From the NCBI GenBank assembly GCA_030065575.1, contig JASJDZ010000044.1, positions 1 through 61,388 of the forward strand: a stretch of 61,388 nt of DNA, read 5' to 3'. Below the pieces are notes generated by a model, which made no database searches, was not told the origin of the DNA, and was given only the letters and a program-made list of their open reading frames with translations. Shown here in pieces: positions 49,498-58,290 of the stretch. The stretch's first letter is position 1; each line of letters begins with the position of its first letter. This stretch comes from Acidimicrobiia bacterium. Lineage in GTDB: Bacteria > Actinomycetota > Acidimicrobiia > Spongiisociales > UBA5794. The position numbers were made by a program, and so were the translations under genes.

Positions 49498-49848
49498 TTA
49501 GTGGGCGGTGGTGACGCAGAAGACGTTGCCCTCGGGGTCGGCGAGGACCTTCCAGTGGAAGTCGCCCATGGATCGGTCGTCGATCTTGGCGCCTCCGAGT
49601 TTGATGACGCGCTTCTCGATCTCTTCCAGGTTCTCGTCAACCAGATCGAGATGAAGCCGGTTCTTGCCTTGGCGGGGCTCAGACACGCGTTGGAAGGCGA
49701 GCGCGGGCCCCGTCTCGGACATGCGGTCGAGCCACACGTAGTCGGGGTAGCGGGCCTTTGCCTCGAGACCGAGCAAGCGTGACCAGAAGGAGACCATGCC
49801 GTCCAGGTCATTGCAGTCGATCATCACGGTGCCGACGATGGTGCTCAT
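49498..49848 (-). CDS. VOC-family (glyoxalase/bleomycin-resistance-like) protein
   Basis: A 116-residue single-domain protein with the two beta-alpha-beta-beta-beta halves of the VOC fold: VMIDCNDLDGMVSFWSRLLG at the start and LVDENLEEIEKRVIKLGG, DRSMGDFHWKVLADPEGNVFCV at the end. Metal-binding candidates are His in LHLDLV and Glu in DPEGNVFCV. VOC proteins do diverse chemistry (isomerisation, ring cleavage, antibiotic binding); the substrate is unknown. CGAGGAGAACCC precedes the ATG, a strong site. It is probably cotranscribed after the dcd gene, from which it is separated by 13 bases. Confidence 0.85.
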   Translation of the reverse strand: MSTIVGTVMIDCNDLDGMVSFWSRLLGLEAKARYPDYVWLDRMSETGPALAFQRVSEPRQGKNRLHLDLVDENLEEIEKRVIKLGGAKIDDRSMGDFHWKVLADPEGNVFCVTTAH

Positions 49849-49861
49849 GGGTTCTCCTCGA

Positions 49862-50422
49862 TTAGAAATCGTGATGGATGCGGGACGGGGTTGGCCCGGA
49901 CTGCCCTTGATACTTGGAACCCGCGCCGGGCGACCCGTACGGGTTATCTGCCGGTGTAGTCAACGCGTAGAACGAGACTTGCCCGATCTTCATGCCGGGG
50001 TAGATGGCGATGGGTAGGTTGGCCACGTTGGACAGCTCGAGGGTCACCTGGCCCCGGAAACCGGGGTCGATGAAACCGGCCGTCGAGTGAATCAGCAGTC
50101 CGATGCGCCCCAGGCTCGACTTCCCTTCGAGACGAGCGACGATGTCATCGGCGAGGCCAACCACCTCCAGCGTCGAGCCGAGGACGAACTCCCCGGGATG
50201 GAGGATGAACGGTTGGTCGACGGTTGCGGAGACCTCGGTGGTGAGGTCCTCCTGAGGAGCCTTGGGATCGATCAGGGGATACTTGTGGTTCTCGAAGACC
50301 CGGAAGGTGTCGTCACAGCGCAGGTCAACACTCGACGGCTGCACCATCGACGCATCGAACGGGTCGATGACAATGCGGCCGTCGGCAATTGCCTCCCGGA
50401 TGGTGCGGTCGGAGAAGATCAT
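49862..50422 (-). CDS. dcd: dCTP deaminase
   Basis: A 186-residue trimeric enzyme of pyrimidine metabolism. [20 protein letters not shown] at the start, [52 protein letters not shown] in the centre (SSLGRIG and the catalytic Glu in VTLEL) and [12 protein letters not shown] near the end match Dcd. It makes dUTP (or, in the bifunctional type found in some actinobacteria, dUMP) from dCTP. ATG 50422 is chosen because everything upstream in the longer frame lies in palindromic intergenic repeat sequence. Confidence 0.93.
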   Translation of the reverse strand: MIFSDRTIREAIADGRIVIDPFDASMVQPSSVDLRCDDTFRVFENHKYPLIDPKAPQEDLTTEVSATVDQPFILHPGEFVLGSTLEVVGLADDIVARLEGKSSLGRIGLLIHSTAGFIDPGFRGQVTLELSNVANLPIAIYPGMKIGQVSFYALTTPADNPYGSPGAGSKYQGQSGPTPSRIHHDF

Positions 50423-50500
50423 GCCGCGACTGTAGCGACAGCGCTCTCCGGCATGCGTCTGAACCCGTGCCCGCCGAGGCGGTTGTGCGGTGTCCGTCCG

Positions 50501-50559
50501 CAATCTGATTGCATGAGACGAAGGTTCGATCGCATTGAACCGCAAGCTGATTGCATCAG
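50501..50559. repeat. degenerate hairpin repeats between OsmC and dcd genes
   Basis: CTGAT (50547-50551) pairs with ATCAG (50555-50559) around TGC. GGTTCGAT with ATTGAACC (50523-50541, one mismatch) and an imperfect CTGATTGCATGAG (near 50506) precede it. These share the GAT-NNN-ATC core of the two-hairpin family, with different flanking pairs. The TGA stop of the OsmC gene lies within the CTGATTGCATCAG stem. Confidence 0.7.
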
Positions 50560-50957
50560 ACGAACTCGATCGTGTGGCTCATCTCAGCGGTCTTCTCGAG
50601 CATGGTGTGGACCGAGCAGTACTTCGATTCGGTGAGTTCGATCGCACGCCGAACCCGGTCGTGGTTCACGTCACCGCCGACGCGGTAATGGGCGTGGATC
50701 CTGGTGTAGACACGGGGTGGTTCGTCGGCGCGCTCGCCCGACAACTCGACTTCGAGTGAGGTAAAGGGCTGCCGCATCTTGTCGAGGAACTCGACGATGG
50801 TCACTGTGCTGCAGCCACCAAGAGCAGCGAGCACCATCTCCATTGGGCTGCCCCCGGTCTCCTGGGCCTCGCCCTCGAGACGGACCGTATGCCCGGAAGC
50901 GGTAGTGGCGTCGAATTTGGCCTCCGCGATGTGGCGGACCGTTGCGATGGTTTTCAT
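50556..50957 (-). CDS. OsmC-family peroxiredoxin-like protein
   Basis: The 133-residue protein has the two OsmC cysteines: Cys in [17 protein letters not shown] (near residue 46) and in [18 protein letters not shown] (near residue 115). It is of the YhfA/OsmC subclass that reduces organic hydroperoxides with thiol chemistry. ATG 50957 follows GAGGAGTCCC. The last codons extend into the hairpin repeat at 50547. It lies between tRNA-Gly and dcd on the minus strand and shows no shared operator with other stress genes. Confidence 0.9.
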   Translation of the reverse strand: MKTIATVRHIAEAKFDATTASGHTVRLEGEAQETGGSPMEMVLAALGGCSTVTIVEFLDKMRQPFTSLEVELSGERADEPPRVYTRIHAHYRVGGDVNHDRVRRAIELTESKYCSVHTMLEKTAEMSHTIEFV

Positions 50958-51005
50958 GGGACTCCTCGGTGTATGTACAGCAAAGCCCGCCACTGTTGGC
51001 GGGCA

Positions 51006-51057
51006 ATGCGATCGAACTAGGGCCACTGATTATGGAGCGGGTGAGGAGAATCGAACT
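51006..51057. repeat. 52-base direct repeat containing a 3' fragment of tRNA-Gly
   Basis: Bases 51006-51057 are identical to 51205-51256. The copy includes the last 25 or so bases of the tRNA-Gly gene (T-arm 3' half, acceptor strand and CCA; 51033-51057), then part of the two-hairpin repeat. Past the junction the sequences diverge. The two copies are 199 bases apart, a pattern like attachment sites flanking a lost element or like a duplication of the tRNA end with its terminator. Confidence 0.85.
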
Positions 51058-51167
51058 ATTTGCACCTCTGGTAGATGGCGGGCAGAGCGGCGCTTGTGGC
51101 AGCTTGTTGTCTTGCATTTGCGTGGTAGGGAGCGTTCGATTCTTCCGTTTGGAACGATTGGGACCCG

Positions 51168-51218
51168 CCATGGTTGGCGGGCGATGCGATCGCCTTCTAG
51201 TTCGATGCGATCGAACTA
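51168..51218. repeat. hairpins downstream of tRNA-Gly
   Basis: GGCGAT (51180-51185) pairs with ATCGCC (51189-51194), and TAGTTCGAT (51198-51206) with ATCGAACTA (51210-51218), each around GCG. CCCGCC/GGCGGG (near 51170-51181) provides a third stem. On the minus strand, where the tRNA is read, these lie directly after the tRNA 3' end and could act as terminator or processing signals. A second partial copy of this region is at 50986-51020. Confidence 0.8.
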
Positions 51219-51231
51219 GGGCCACTGATTA

Positions 51232-51305
51232 TGGAGCGGGTGAGGAGAATCGAACTCCCGTATTCAGCTTGGGAAGCTGATGTTCTGCCATTGAACTACA
51301 CCCGC
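51232..51305 (-). tRNA. tRNA-Gly (anticodon CCC)
   Basis: Read on the minus strand the gene starts GCGGGTGTAGTTCAATGG and ends CACCCGCTCCA. The acceptor stem GCGGGTG/CACCCGC pairs fully, the D arm has GTTC/GAAC, the anticodon arm is TCAGC-TTCCCAA-GCTGA with CCC in the anticodon positions, and the T arm carries TTCGATT. The CCA end is encoded. It reads GGG codons. Confidence 0.93.
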
Positions 51306-51355
51306 AGGAGCACTGATTGTAACGTTCTCAGCAACTCGCAGGGCCCGGTTGGGAG

Positions 51356-51577
51356 CTACCGAGTCAGCAGGCTGGCCACACCCCACAGTGTGATCAGCAG
51401 CCCGACTGCGACAAACCACCAGGCCCGCGCCGTCCGGAACTCGGCAGCCCTTTCCTTGTCCCTGCCTCTGGCATGCTGGATCAAGGCGAACCCGTTCCCA
51501 ATCACCATTGCAGCACCGACGGCAAGGATCATCTGGGCGAGTAGGTCGTCGAGTCCGAGTAGCTCCGTGATGGTCAT
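51356..51577 (-). CDS. small membrane protein of unknown function
   Basis: A 73-residue protein with two hydrophobic segments: residues about 12-33 (AQMILAVGAAMVIGNGFALI) and 53-71 (WWFVAVGLLITLWGVASLL), separated by a basic and acidic loop (QHARGRDKERAAEFRTA). ATG 51577 is the most likely start, since upstream sequence in the longer frame overlaps the divergent aldo-keto reductase start. The gene lies upstream of tRNA-Gly in the same direction. I do not recognise the family. Confidence 0.65.
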   Translation of the reverse strand: MTITELLGLDDLLAQMILAVGAAMVIGNGFALIQHARGRDKERAAEFRTARAWWFVAVGLLITLWGVASLLTR

Positions 51578-51660
51578 GGCCCCGGTGACGCTAGTACGGC
51601 GGTGTGGGGATGACTCAATCCGGATAGAGTCGGGGAAGGAGGCAAGCGAGCGAGGAAGCC

Positions 51661-52479
51661 ATGGCGTCACTGACCATGCGAACAAAGCGACCGATACCGG
51701 CTGTGGGTCTTGGCGTCTACAAGAGCGAACCCGGCCCGGTCACCAAGAACGCAGTTCTCGAGGCGCTGCGGCTGGGCTACCGCCATGTCGACACCGCCTC
51801 CGTCTACAACAACGAGGCCGATGTTGGCGACGCCATCGCAGCCAGCGGCCTCGACCGCAGCGAGGTCTTCATCACCACCAAGCTCTGGAACGATGACCAC
51901 GGATATGACAGCACGCTCGTCGCCTTCGATCGATCACTCGAACTGCTGGGGCTCGACTATGTCGATCTCTATCTGATCCACTGGCCGGTTCCCGAAGTCC
52001 GCCTCGATACGTGGCGTGCTCTGGAAAGGTTGACCCTCGATGGACGGGTGCGCGACATCGGCGTTAGCAACTACATGCGCCGCCATCTGGAAGAGATACT
52101 CGAGAATGCCGCAGTCGTGCCGGCCGTGAATCAGATCGAGTTGTCTCCCTACAACTACCGCAGCCGGCGCGGCACCCTCGATCTCTGCAGGGAGCAGAGC
52201 ATCGTTGTCGAGGCCTACAGCCCGCTTACCAAGGGTCGTAAGCTCGGCGATCCCCTTCTGGCAGAGATCGGCCGCCCTTACGGCAAGACCCCCGCACAGG
52301 TACTCATCCGATGGGGAATAGACAAGGGCTTTGTCGTCCTGCCCAAGTCGGTCCATGCGGACAGGATCGCCGAGAACTACGACGTTTTCGATTTCTCACT
52401 CAGCGCAGACGACCTCGAGCGGCTCGATGGCTGCGACGAGGGGTTGGCGACCGGTTGGGATCCCACCGACGCTCCCTGA
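51661..52479 (+). CDS. aldo/keto reductase
   Basis: A 272-residue AKR of the bacterial 2,5-diketo-gluconate reductase-like group. The catalytic tetrad fits: Asp in YRHVDTASVYNNE, Tyr in the same segment, Lys in ITTKLWND and His in LYLIHWPVP. IGVSNYMRRHLEEIL near residue 135 and the NADPH-binding PKSVHADRIAENYDVFDF near residue 228 complete the family set. It reduces aldehydes or ketones with NADPH in the cytoplasm. GAGGAAGCC precedes the ATG. The native substrate is unknown. Confidence 0.92.
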   Translation: MASLTMRTKRPIPAVGLGVYKSEPGPVTKNAVLEALRLGYRHVDTASVYNNEADVGDAIAASGLDRSEVFITTKLWNDDHGYDSTLVAFDRSLELLGLDYVDLYLIHWPVPEVRLDTWRALERLTLDGRVRDIGVSNYMRRHLEEILENAAVVPAVNQIELSPYNYRSRRGTLDLCREQSIVVEAYSPLTKGRKLGDPLLAEIGRPYGKTPAQVLIRWGIDKGFVVLPKSVHADRIAENYDVFDFSLSADDLERLDGCDEGLATGWDPTDAP

Positions 52480-52496
52480 TCCAGTAGCCTGGGGGT

Positions 52497-53279
52497 ATGC
52501 CAAGACAGTGCTCGGTACTACGCGTCTTCACCCGTGACGGAAAGGGTGGGAACCACCTCGGGGTGGTAACCGAACTCGACGGTCTCGATGGCGCCGCCAT
52601 GCAGACAATCGCAGCCGATCTCGGATTCAGTGAGACCGTCTTCATTGCCATTGGTGCCGTTCCCGAGGTACGCATCTTCACCCCAAGCATGGAACTGCCG
52701 TTTGCCGGCCATCCGCTGGTCGGGGCTGCTCACTATCTGTTCCGGTCCGGGGTGGCGGGTGATCGCATCAAGTGCGGAATCGGCGAAGTCAAGATCCGTC
52801 ACGATCGTGATATGACCTGGATCGATGCCCCCATGTTTCACGAGCGGGCGTACCGCGACGGGGCCATCTTCGCCATGCGTGTTGGGCTGAAGAACCCGGT
52901 GAGCACGTGGCGGGTCGAGATGCCGCTCGACTACCGCATCGTGGAGCTGGCAACTCCGGAGGAGGTCGCGGCGGCCGATCCCGATCCCTCTGCATTTGGT
53001 GTTGCGCTCGGCGCTGCTGTCTATGCCCGGTCCGGGCGAAACGTACGCATGCGGTTCTTTGCCCCCGGCGCCGGGGTGTTCGAGGATCCGGCAACAGGCA
53101 GTGCGGCGGTGGCGCTGGCGACGCGCTTTGCCGCGGCCGGGGAGCCAAACGGATCCGCCACCATCGATCAGGGTGAGGAGATTGGTCACCCAAGCCGTAT
53201 CGAGCTGCACTGGGAGGGCCGATCGGCCTCGATCGGGGGCACGGTCGCCGTGGATGAACCGGTGGAGATCGTGTTGTGA
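52497..53279 (+). CDS. PhzF-family isomerase-like protein
   Basis: The 260-residue protein has the two-domain PhzF fold. LGFSETVFI near residue 40 carries the likely catalytic Glu, and ELPFAGHPLVGAAHYLF near residue 65 is the family signature. GVFEDPATGSAAVALA near residue 197 is the matching motif of the second half. Family members catalyse proton-transfer isomerisations (phenazine PhzF) or epimerisations. TAGCCT lies 6 bases before ATG 52497, a leaderless arrangement. Its stop overlaps the GTG of the next gene. No phenazine or related biosynthetic cluster is present. Confidence 0.88.
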   Translation: MPRQCSVLRVFTRDGKGGNHLGVVTELDGLDGAAMQTIAADLGFSETVFIAIGAVPEVRIFTPSMELPFAGHPLVGAAHYLFRSGVAGDRIKCGIGEVKIRHDRDMTWIDAPMFHERAYRDGAIFAMRVGLKNPVSTWRVEMPLDYRIVELATPEEVAAADPDPSAFGVALGAAVYARSGRNVRMRFFAPGAGVFEDPATGSAAVALATRFAAAGEPNGSATIDQGEEIGHPSRIELHWEGRSASIGGTVAVDEPVEIVL

Positions 53280-53785
53280 CAGTCTTCGTCAGGGCAGAAA
53301 CGCCGGACGACATCGAAGCGATCTACCGCCTCAACACGGCCGCATTCGATGGCCGCACCGAGGAAGCCGATCTGGTTGACGCGCTGCGCTCATCGGGTGA
53401 CCTGCTGCTGTCCCTCGTTGCAGTTCGTGATGCAGAGCCGGTGGGGCACATCGCCTTTTCCCGACTGATCGTCGACGCCGCAGACGGTCCGGTTGGCGGC
53501 GTTGCGCTGGCACCTGTGAGCGTCCATCCAGGCTGTCAGTCGGAGGGCGTCGGGTCGGTTCTCATCCGTGCCGGTCTCGAGAAGTTGGCAGCCCGTAGCG
53601 AGCAGGTAGTGCTGGTGGTGGGCAACCCCACCTACTACTCCCGGTTTGGCTTCTCGACTGCTGCTGGCAAGCGGTACCCGAGTAGCCACAGCGGTCCGCA
53701 CTTCATGGCGTTGGTGATCGGTGACCCTGCCGGGGCGCCGATCGGCCCGGTGCGCTACCCGGAAGCATTTGAGCTGGTGAATTGA
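53276..53785 (+). CDS. GNAT family N-acetyltransferase
   Basis: The 169-residue protein has the YhbS-like GNAT pattern: FVRAETPDDIEAIYRLN at the start, PVSVHPGCQSEGVGSVLIRAGLEKL near residue 80 with the acetyl-CoA-binding pyrophosphate loop, and NPTYYSRFGFSTAAG near residue 118. It transfers acetyl groups from acetyl-CoA to an unknown amine. The GTG start overlaps the PhzF stop (GTGA), so the two are translated together. The motif spacing fits YhbS-like proteins of small-molecule or lipid-associated acetylation. Confidence 0.88.
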   Translation: MTVFVRAETPDDIEAIYRLNTAAFDGRTEEADLVDALRSSGDLLLSLVAVRDAEPVGHIAFSRLIVDAADGPVGGVALAPVSVHPGCQSEGVGSVLIRAGLEKLAARSEQVVLVVGNPTYYSRFGFSTAAGKRYPSSHSGPHFMALVIGDPAGAPIGPVRYPEAFELVN

Positions 53786-53818
53786 TCACGAAAGCAGCCG
53801 GCCAAGTAACGTTTGCCA

Positions 53819-56548
53819 ATGAGCCCTACCGAGTCATCCCACAGAACTGCTGAGGCGACCTTCCACGTACGTGAGGTTGATGAAGTCCTTGCGGAGTTCG
53901 ATGTTGATCCCGATCTGGGATTGGATAGCGCGGAAGCCGCCCGACGCATGCAGCAGTACGGGCCAAATGAGTTGGTAGAACGCGATGGGATCAAGCCCTT
54001 CCGGATCCTGCTCAATCAGTTCACTGACACCATGGTCATCGTCCTGATGATCGCTGCCGTCATCGCCGCCGCCATCGGGGATACCAAGGATTCCATCGTC
54101 ATACTCGTCATCGTGGTACTCAATGCGATTCTTGGGTTTGTTCAGGAGTTTCGAGCTGAGCGGGCCATTCAGGCACTCAAGATGCTGGCCGTTCCTTCGG
54201 TTCGCGTGCGGAGGGACAGCGGCGGCGTTGTTGACGTTCCTGCCGGACACATCGTCCCCGGCGACGTAGTTCTGCTCGAAGCAGGATCAGCGGTACCAGC
54301 CGATGGTCGGCTCGTCGAGGCGACCAGTCTGCAAGTGGCCGAGGCGGCACTGACTGGTGAGTCCTACCCGGTTGAGAAGACCACGGCGACGCTGGCCGAG
54401 GTCGATCTCAACGTGGGGGATCGCCGCAACATGATCTACATGGGAACTGCGGTCACCCACGGGAAGGGATCCGCAGTCGTTGTCGGGACCGGTATGAACA
54501 CCGAGCTCGGTCACATAGCCGACCTGCTGCAAAGCATCGATCGGTCGACGACACCACTGCAGCGGCGGATGACCCAGCTCGGGCGCGGCCTCGCCCTGGC
54601 CGCTATCGGTATCGTCAGCGTCGTCTTCATATTGGGAATGTTCCGCGGAGAGGAAATCCGTGAGATGTTCCTAACCGCAATTGCGCTCGCCGTTGCGGCG
54701 GTGCCGGAGGGACTACCTGCAGTCGTGACGATTGCCCTTTCCCTGGGTGCGCAAAGAATGCTGCGTCGCGAGGTGCTCATCCGCAAGCTGCCGGCCGTCG
54801 AGACTCTCGGGTCGGTAACCGTCATCTGCTCGGACAAGACCGGCACGATTACGCAGAATCGCATGGTGGCTGCAGAGATCGCTGCCGACGAAGGTGTGCA
54901 AGAGCTCGCCGACGTTTCCATAGGTGCCGATGGGCCGCCCACTGCAACCCGAATGACCCTCCTCGGCGCGCTCTTGTGCAACGACGCTGTGCTCGATCTT
55001 TCGGGCAGCGAGGAGCATGTTGGCGATCCTACGGAGGTAGCCCTCGCCGCCGCCGCGCTGCATGCCGGCCTAGCGCCAGACGGGATCTACTCATCGTGGC
55101 CGCGAGTGGCCGAGGCGCCGTTCACCTCGGAGCGGAAGCGTATGTCCACAGTGCACGAGGTCCCCGACGCATACCGCGAGGTCGTCGGTGCTCCCTACGT
55201 GTCGATGATCAAGGGAGCCCCGGACGGTCTTGTCGATCTTGCCACGTTGGTGTGGGCAGGGGAGAGCGCAGTTCCGCTCACCGACGAGCTTGTCTCGAGT
55301 GCCCACGAAACCAATGAGAACCTGGCGAACGCCGGGCGGCGCGTGCTCGGTGTCGCTCTTCGGCCGCTTCCCGAGCTGCCGGCCGATGAGGAGGTTGAAG
55401 GGCTGGAGGAGGACCTGATCTTTGTGGGTGTGGTCACGATGGTGGATCCGCCCCGGGAGGAGGTACCAGCGGCGGTCCGCGCCTGTCGCCAGGCAGGCAT
55501 CAGGCCGGTGATGATCACCGGCGATCACCCGCTCACCGCAAAGCGAATCGCTGCCGATGTCGGCATCGACACCAAGGGCCGGGTTGTCACGGGTGCCGAG
55601 CTCAACCGGGCCGACGATGATGAGCTGCTCGAAATGGTCACCGAGGTCTCGGTCTACGCCCGCGTTTCGCCCGAGCACAAACTCCGCATCGTCAGCGCCC
55701 TTCAGGAGCAGGGCGAGGTGGTGGCAATGACTGGTGATGGCGTCAATGATGCCCCGGCGCTACGCAAGGCCGATATTGGGGTTGCCATGGGTATCACCGG
55801 CACCGATGTCTCCAAGGAGGCCGGGGGCATGGTGCTGCTCGACGACAACTTCGCCACCATCGTCAAGGCCGTGCGCGAAGGTCGGACGATCTACGACAAC
55901 ATCCGCAAGTTCATCAAGTACACGATGACGAGCAACAGCGGCGAGATCATCACGATGCTTTTTGCCCCATTCCTTGGGTTGCCGTTGCCGCTGACGGCAA
56001 TTCAGATCCTCTGGATCAACCTGGTCACCGATGGTCTACCCGGGCTGGCTATGTCGTTTGAGCCATCCGAGAAGATTGTCATGGAACGCGAGCCCTACTC
56101 CCCGAGGGAGAACATCTTCGGCCGGGGAATGGGCCGTCACATCTTATGGGTCGGTCTGCTCATGGGCTTCGTGTCGCTGCTCGGCGGACTGTTCTACTAC
56201 GACTCGGCGAATCCCGACGACAAAACCTGGCAAACAATGATCTTCACCGTGCTCACCCTGTCTCAGATGGGTCATGCTATGGCGGTGAGGTCCGATCGCG
56301 ACTCGCTGTTCACCCAGGGGCTCCGGAGCAACAAACCCCTGCTTGGAGCCGTTCTCATCACGTTCGTGCTCCAGATCATGGTCGTCTACTGGGGGCCGCT
56401 GCAGCGTGTCTTTGGCACTGAGCCGCTGTCGGTTCTCAATCTGCTGATAGCCCTTGGCGTCGCCACCGTCGTTTTCTGGGCGGTAGAGATCGAGAAGCTG
56501 GTCGGAAGGCGTGCCCGGGAACGCGAGGAAGCTTCAGTTTCGGCGTAG
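53819..56548 (+). CDS. P-type cation-transporting ATPase (Ca2+-type, P2A-like)
   Basis: The 909-residue pump has the full P-type set: actuator motif LTGES near residue 180, TM4 motif [10 protein letters not shown] near residue 297 (PEGL type of P2A pumps), phosphorylation site [11 protein letters not shown] with the Asp near 339, [11 protein letters not shown] near residue 640, and the TM6 segment [15 protein letters not shown] carrying Ca2+-type Asn/Asp residues. Ten membrane helices are expected. It exports Ca2+ or Mn2+ (possibly Na+) using ATP. ATG 53819 is preferred to TTG 53813. It follows the GNAT gene after 33 bases. Confidence 0.94.
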   Translation: MSPTESSHRTAEATFHVREVDEVLAEFDVDPDLGLDSAEAARRMQQYGPNELVERDGIKPFRILLNQFTDTMVIVLMIAAVIAAAIGDTKDSIVILVIVVLNAILGFVQEFRAERAIQALKMLAVPSVRVRRDSGGVVDVPAGHIVPGDVVLLEAGSAVPADGRLVEATSLQVAEAALTGESYPVEKTTATLAEVDLNVGDRRNMIYMGTAVTHGKGSAVVVGTGMNTELGHIADLLQSIDRSTTPLQRRMTQLGRGLALAAIGIVSVVFILGMFRGEEIREMFLTAIALAVAAVPEGLPAVVTIALSLGAQRMLRREVLIRKLPAVETLGSVTVICSDKTGTITQNRMVAAEIAADEGVQELADVSIGADGPPTATRMTLLGALLCNDAVLDLSGSEEHVGDPTEVALAAAALHAGLAPDGIYSSWPRVAEAPFTSERKRMSTVHEVPDAYREVVGAPYVSMIKGAPDGLVDLATLVWAGESAVPLTDELVSSAHETNENLANAGRRVLGVALRPLPELPADEEVEGLEEDLIFVGVVTMVDPPREEVPAAVRACRQAGIRPVMITGDHPLTAKRIAADVGIDTKGRVVTGAELNRADDDELLEMVTEVSVYARVSPEHKLRIVSALQEQGEVVAMTGDGVNDAPALRKADIGVAMGITGTDVSKEAGGMVLLDDNFATIVKAVREGRTIYDNIRKFIKYTMTSNSGEIITMLFAPFLGLPLPLTAIQILWINLVTDGLPGLAMSFEPSEKIVMEREPYSPRENIFGRGMGRHILWVGLLMGFVSLLGGLFYYDSANPDDKTWQTMIFTVLTLSQMGHAMAVRSDRDSLFTQGLRSNKPLLGAVLITFVLQIMVVYWGPLQRVFGTEPLSVLNLLIALGVATVVFWAVEIEKLVGRRAREREEASVSA

Positions 56549-56630
56549 ATCTGTGCCGCATGCGGCGGTACTGAGATCCGCGGGACGAGGATGGTGACTG
56601 AGCTCCTTGCAGCCTCGGTACAGTGTCGCC

Positions 56631-57698
56631 ATGGAATACGACCCCTACACCGTGGCGCTGCACGGCGATGACCACTTCACCGAATTGCCCGATGTCGCCC
56701 CTGCGCTGCGGCCCAGTACCACCTTCGAGTATGAGGAGGGTGGCCGCACCTACTTGCGGATGAGTCACGAGACAACCGAACGACTCGAAGCTGTCCTCGG
56801 GGCGCTCGAAGGGGGAGATGCCGTGGCCTACCCGTCGGGAATGGCCGCTGTTGCGGCCGTGCTCCGTCACGTGCGACCACGCCGCATCGCTCTGCCCGAC
56901 GATGTGTATCACGGTGTCTCGGCCTTTGTGAGCTCGGAGGCTGAGAGAGGATCGTGGACCGTCACGACAGCGGATGAGTTGCAGGCCGGAGACGTCTGGT
57001 GGATCGAAACACCCTCCAACCCGAAGTGCCTTATCACCGATCTAGAGGCAACGGCAGTCGATGCTCTGTCCCGTGGGGTGATAACGGTTGCGGACGCAAC
57101 CTTCGCTACACCTGTTCTCCAGGACACACTCGGTGCGGGCGTTGACTTTGTCATCCATGCCACTACCAAGTTCATTGCAGGTCACTCGGACGCAATGGGC
57201 GGAGTAGCTGCTGTTCGCGATGGAGATTTGGCTGCGCAGTTGCGGGGCTCCCGGACAACCGATGGTGCCATCCCCGGGACTCTGGAGTCGTGGCTGACTC
57301 TGCGCGGCATTCGTACCCTTCCGCTACGGGTTGCCCGCCAGAGTGAAACGGCCCGGCAGGTCGCCGCTTTCCTCAGCAACACCACCAGCCGAGTCTGGTA
57401 TCCGGGGTTGGAGTCCCACCCCGGCTACGAGGTAGCGCAGCGGCAGATGGCCAGGTCGGGCGTGCCGATGTTTGGTGGCGTTCTCTCCTTCGAGGTGGAC
57501 TCACCGGAACGCGCTGCAGCGGTGGTGGAACGGCTGCGGGTGTTCACCAACGCGACTTCTCTAGGAGGGGTTGAATCTCTAGCTGAGCATCGGCTTCGTG
57601 TCGACCCTGCAGCCCCACCCGGGTTGATTCGACTCTCGGTTGGCTTGGAGAGCCCGGACGCGTTGATCGAGGACCTGGAGCAGGCGCTCCTTCGGTAG
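56631..57698 (+). CDS. Cys/Met metabolism PLP-dependent enzyme
   Basis: A 355-residue fold-type I enzyme of the cystathionine gamma-synthase/beta-lyase group. SGMAAVAAVLRHVRP near residue 68, IETPSNPKCLITD near residue 127 and the lysine motif HATTKFIAGHSDAMGG near residue 185 (Schiff-base Lys in TTK) are typical. It ends with RLSVGLESPDALIEDLEQAL. It could be a cystathionine gamma-synthase, gamma-lyase or methionine gamma-lyase; the residues I can check do not separate these. TACAGT lies 6 bases before ATG 56631, so the message may be leaderless. Confidence 0.9.
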   Translation: MEYDPYTVALHGDDHFTELPDVAPALRPSTTFEYEEGGRTYLRMSHETTERLEAVLGALEGGDAVAYPSGMAAVAAVLRHVRPRRIALPDDVYHGVSAFVSSEAERGSWTVTTADELQAGDVWWIETPSNPKCLITDLEATAVDALSRGVITVADATFATPVLQDTLGAGVDFVIHATTKFIAGHSDAMGGVAAVRDGDLAAQLRGSRTTDGAIPGTLESWLTLRGIRTLPLRVARQSETARQVAAFLSNTTSRVWYPGLESHPGYEVAQRQMARSGVPMFGGVLSFEVDSPERAAAVVERLRVFTNATSLGGVESLAEHRLRVDPAAPPGLIRLSVGLESPDALIEDLEQALLR

Positions 57699-57726
57699 CG
57701 GCGGCTCGACGCTGTCGAGCCCTGGC

Positions 57727-58167
57727 TCAATAGCCGCCGATGTCGATGTCGTATGCGTCGTAGATGAGGTCGGCACACTTCTGGCGGTGGCGGGCGAGCG
57801 CCACCAGAGCGGCCATCGTCGCTTCACGCACCTCATCGACACGATTGGACGCGTCCTCGGCGCCAACGAGCGCCACGGCCTCCTTGATCATTCCAGCAAC
57901 GGAGGCGAGGTTGGCTGCGGAGGTCTCGACCGATCGCTGTAATCGTGGGGCCCGATCGACGATCTGATCCATCAGACCGAGGGGTGCTTGCACGTCACGG
58001 ATGTACTGATCGAACGCAGTGTCGAGCTCACGAAGATGCTGAGTCAACTCCGGGATCCACGTGTCCTTGGCTGCGGGCGCGGCAGCCGCCAACTCGACCC
58101 GCTGCATCGCCAGGCCAAGCTGAGACCTCTGCTTCACAACTCCTGCGAACTGATCATCGGTCGCCAT
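57727..58167 (-). CDS. uncharacterised alpha-helical protein
   Basis: The 146-residue protein is predicted almost wholly helical, with heptad-like stretches FAGVVKQRSQLGLAMQRVELAAA and APLGLMDQIVDRAPRLQRSVETSAANLASVAGMI. Its acidic C-terminus ends DAYDIDIGGY. ATG 58167 follows GGGGAGGCTCT on the minus strand. It is convergent with the PLP enzyme gene, and its 5' end faces the GNAT gene at 58291. I do not recognise the family; a small antenna or coiled-coil protein is possible. No signal peptide is seen. Confidence 0.65.
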   Translation of the reverse strand: MATDDQFAGVVKQRSQLGLAMQRVELAAAAPAAKDTWIPELTQHLRELDTAFDQYIRDVQAPLGLMDQIVDRAPRLQRSVETSAANLASVAGMIKEAVALVGAEDASNRVDEVREATMAALVALARHRQKCADLIYDAYDIDIGGY

Positions 58168-58290
58168 AGAGCCTCCCCGTTCGCTACCTACATAGTCTGC
58201 GATTTCCGGCCGTCGGTCCAGTGGCAAATCCCCGATCGATCAAGTGGCCCCTTAGAATCACGTCCGGGCCGGTACTCATGGGAGAACTAC

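Noticed and set aside
51058-51204. Integrated mobile element between the tRNA-Gly duplicates
   Set aside because: Only 147 bases with no reading frame or integrase; at most a remnant, so reported only as a duplication.
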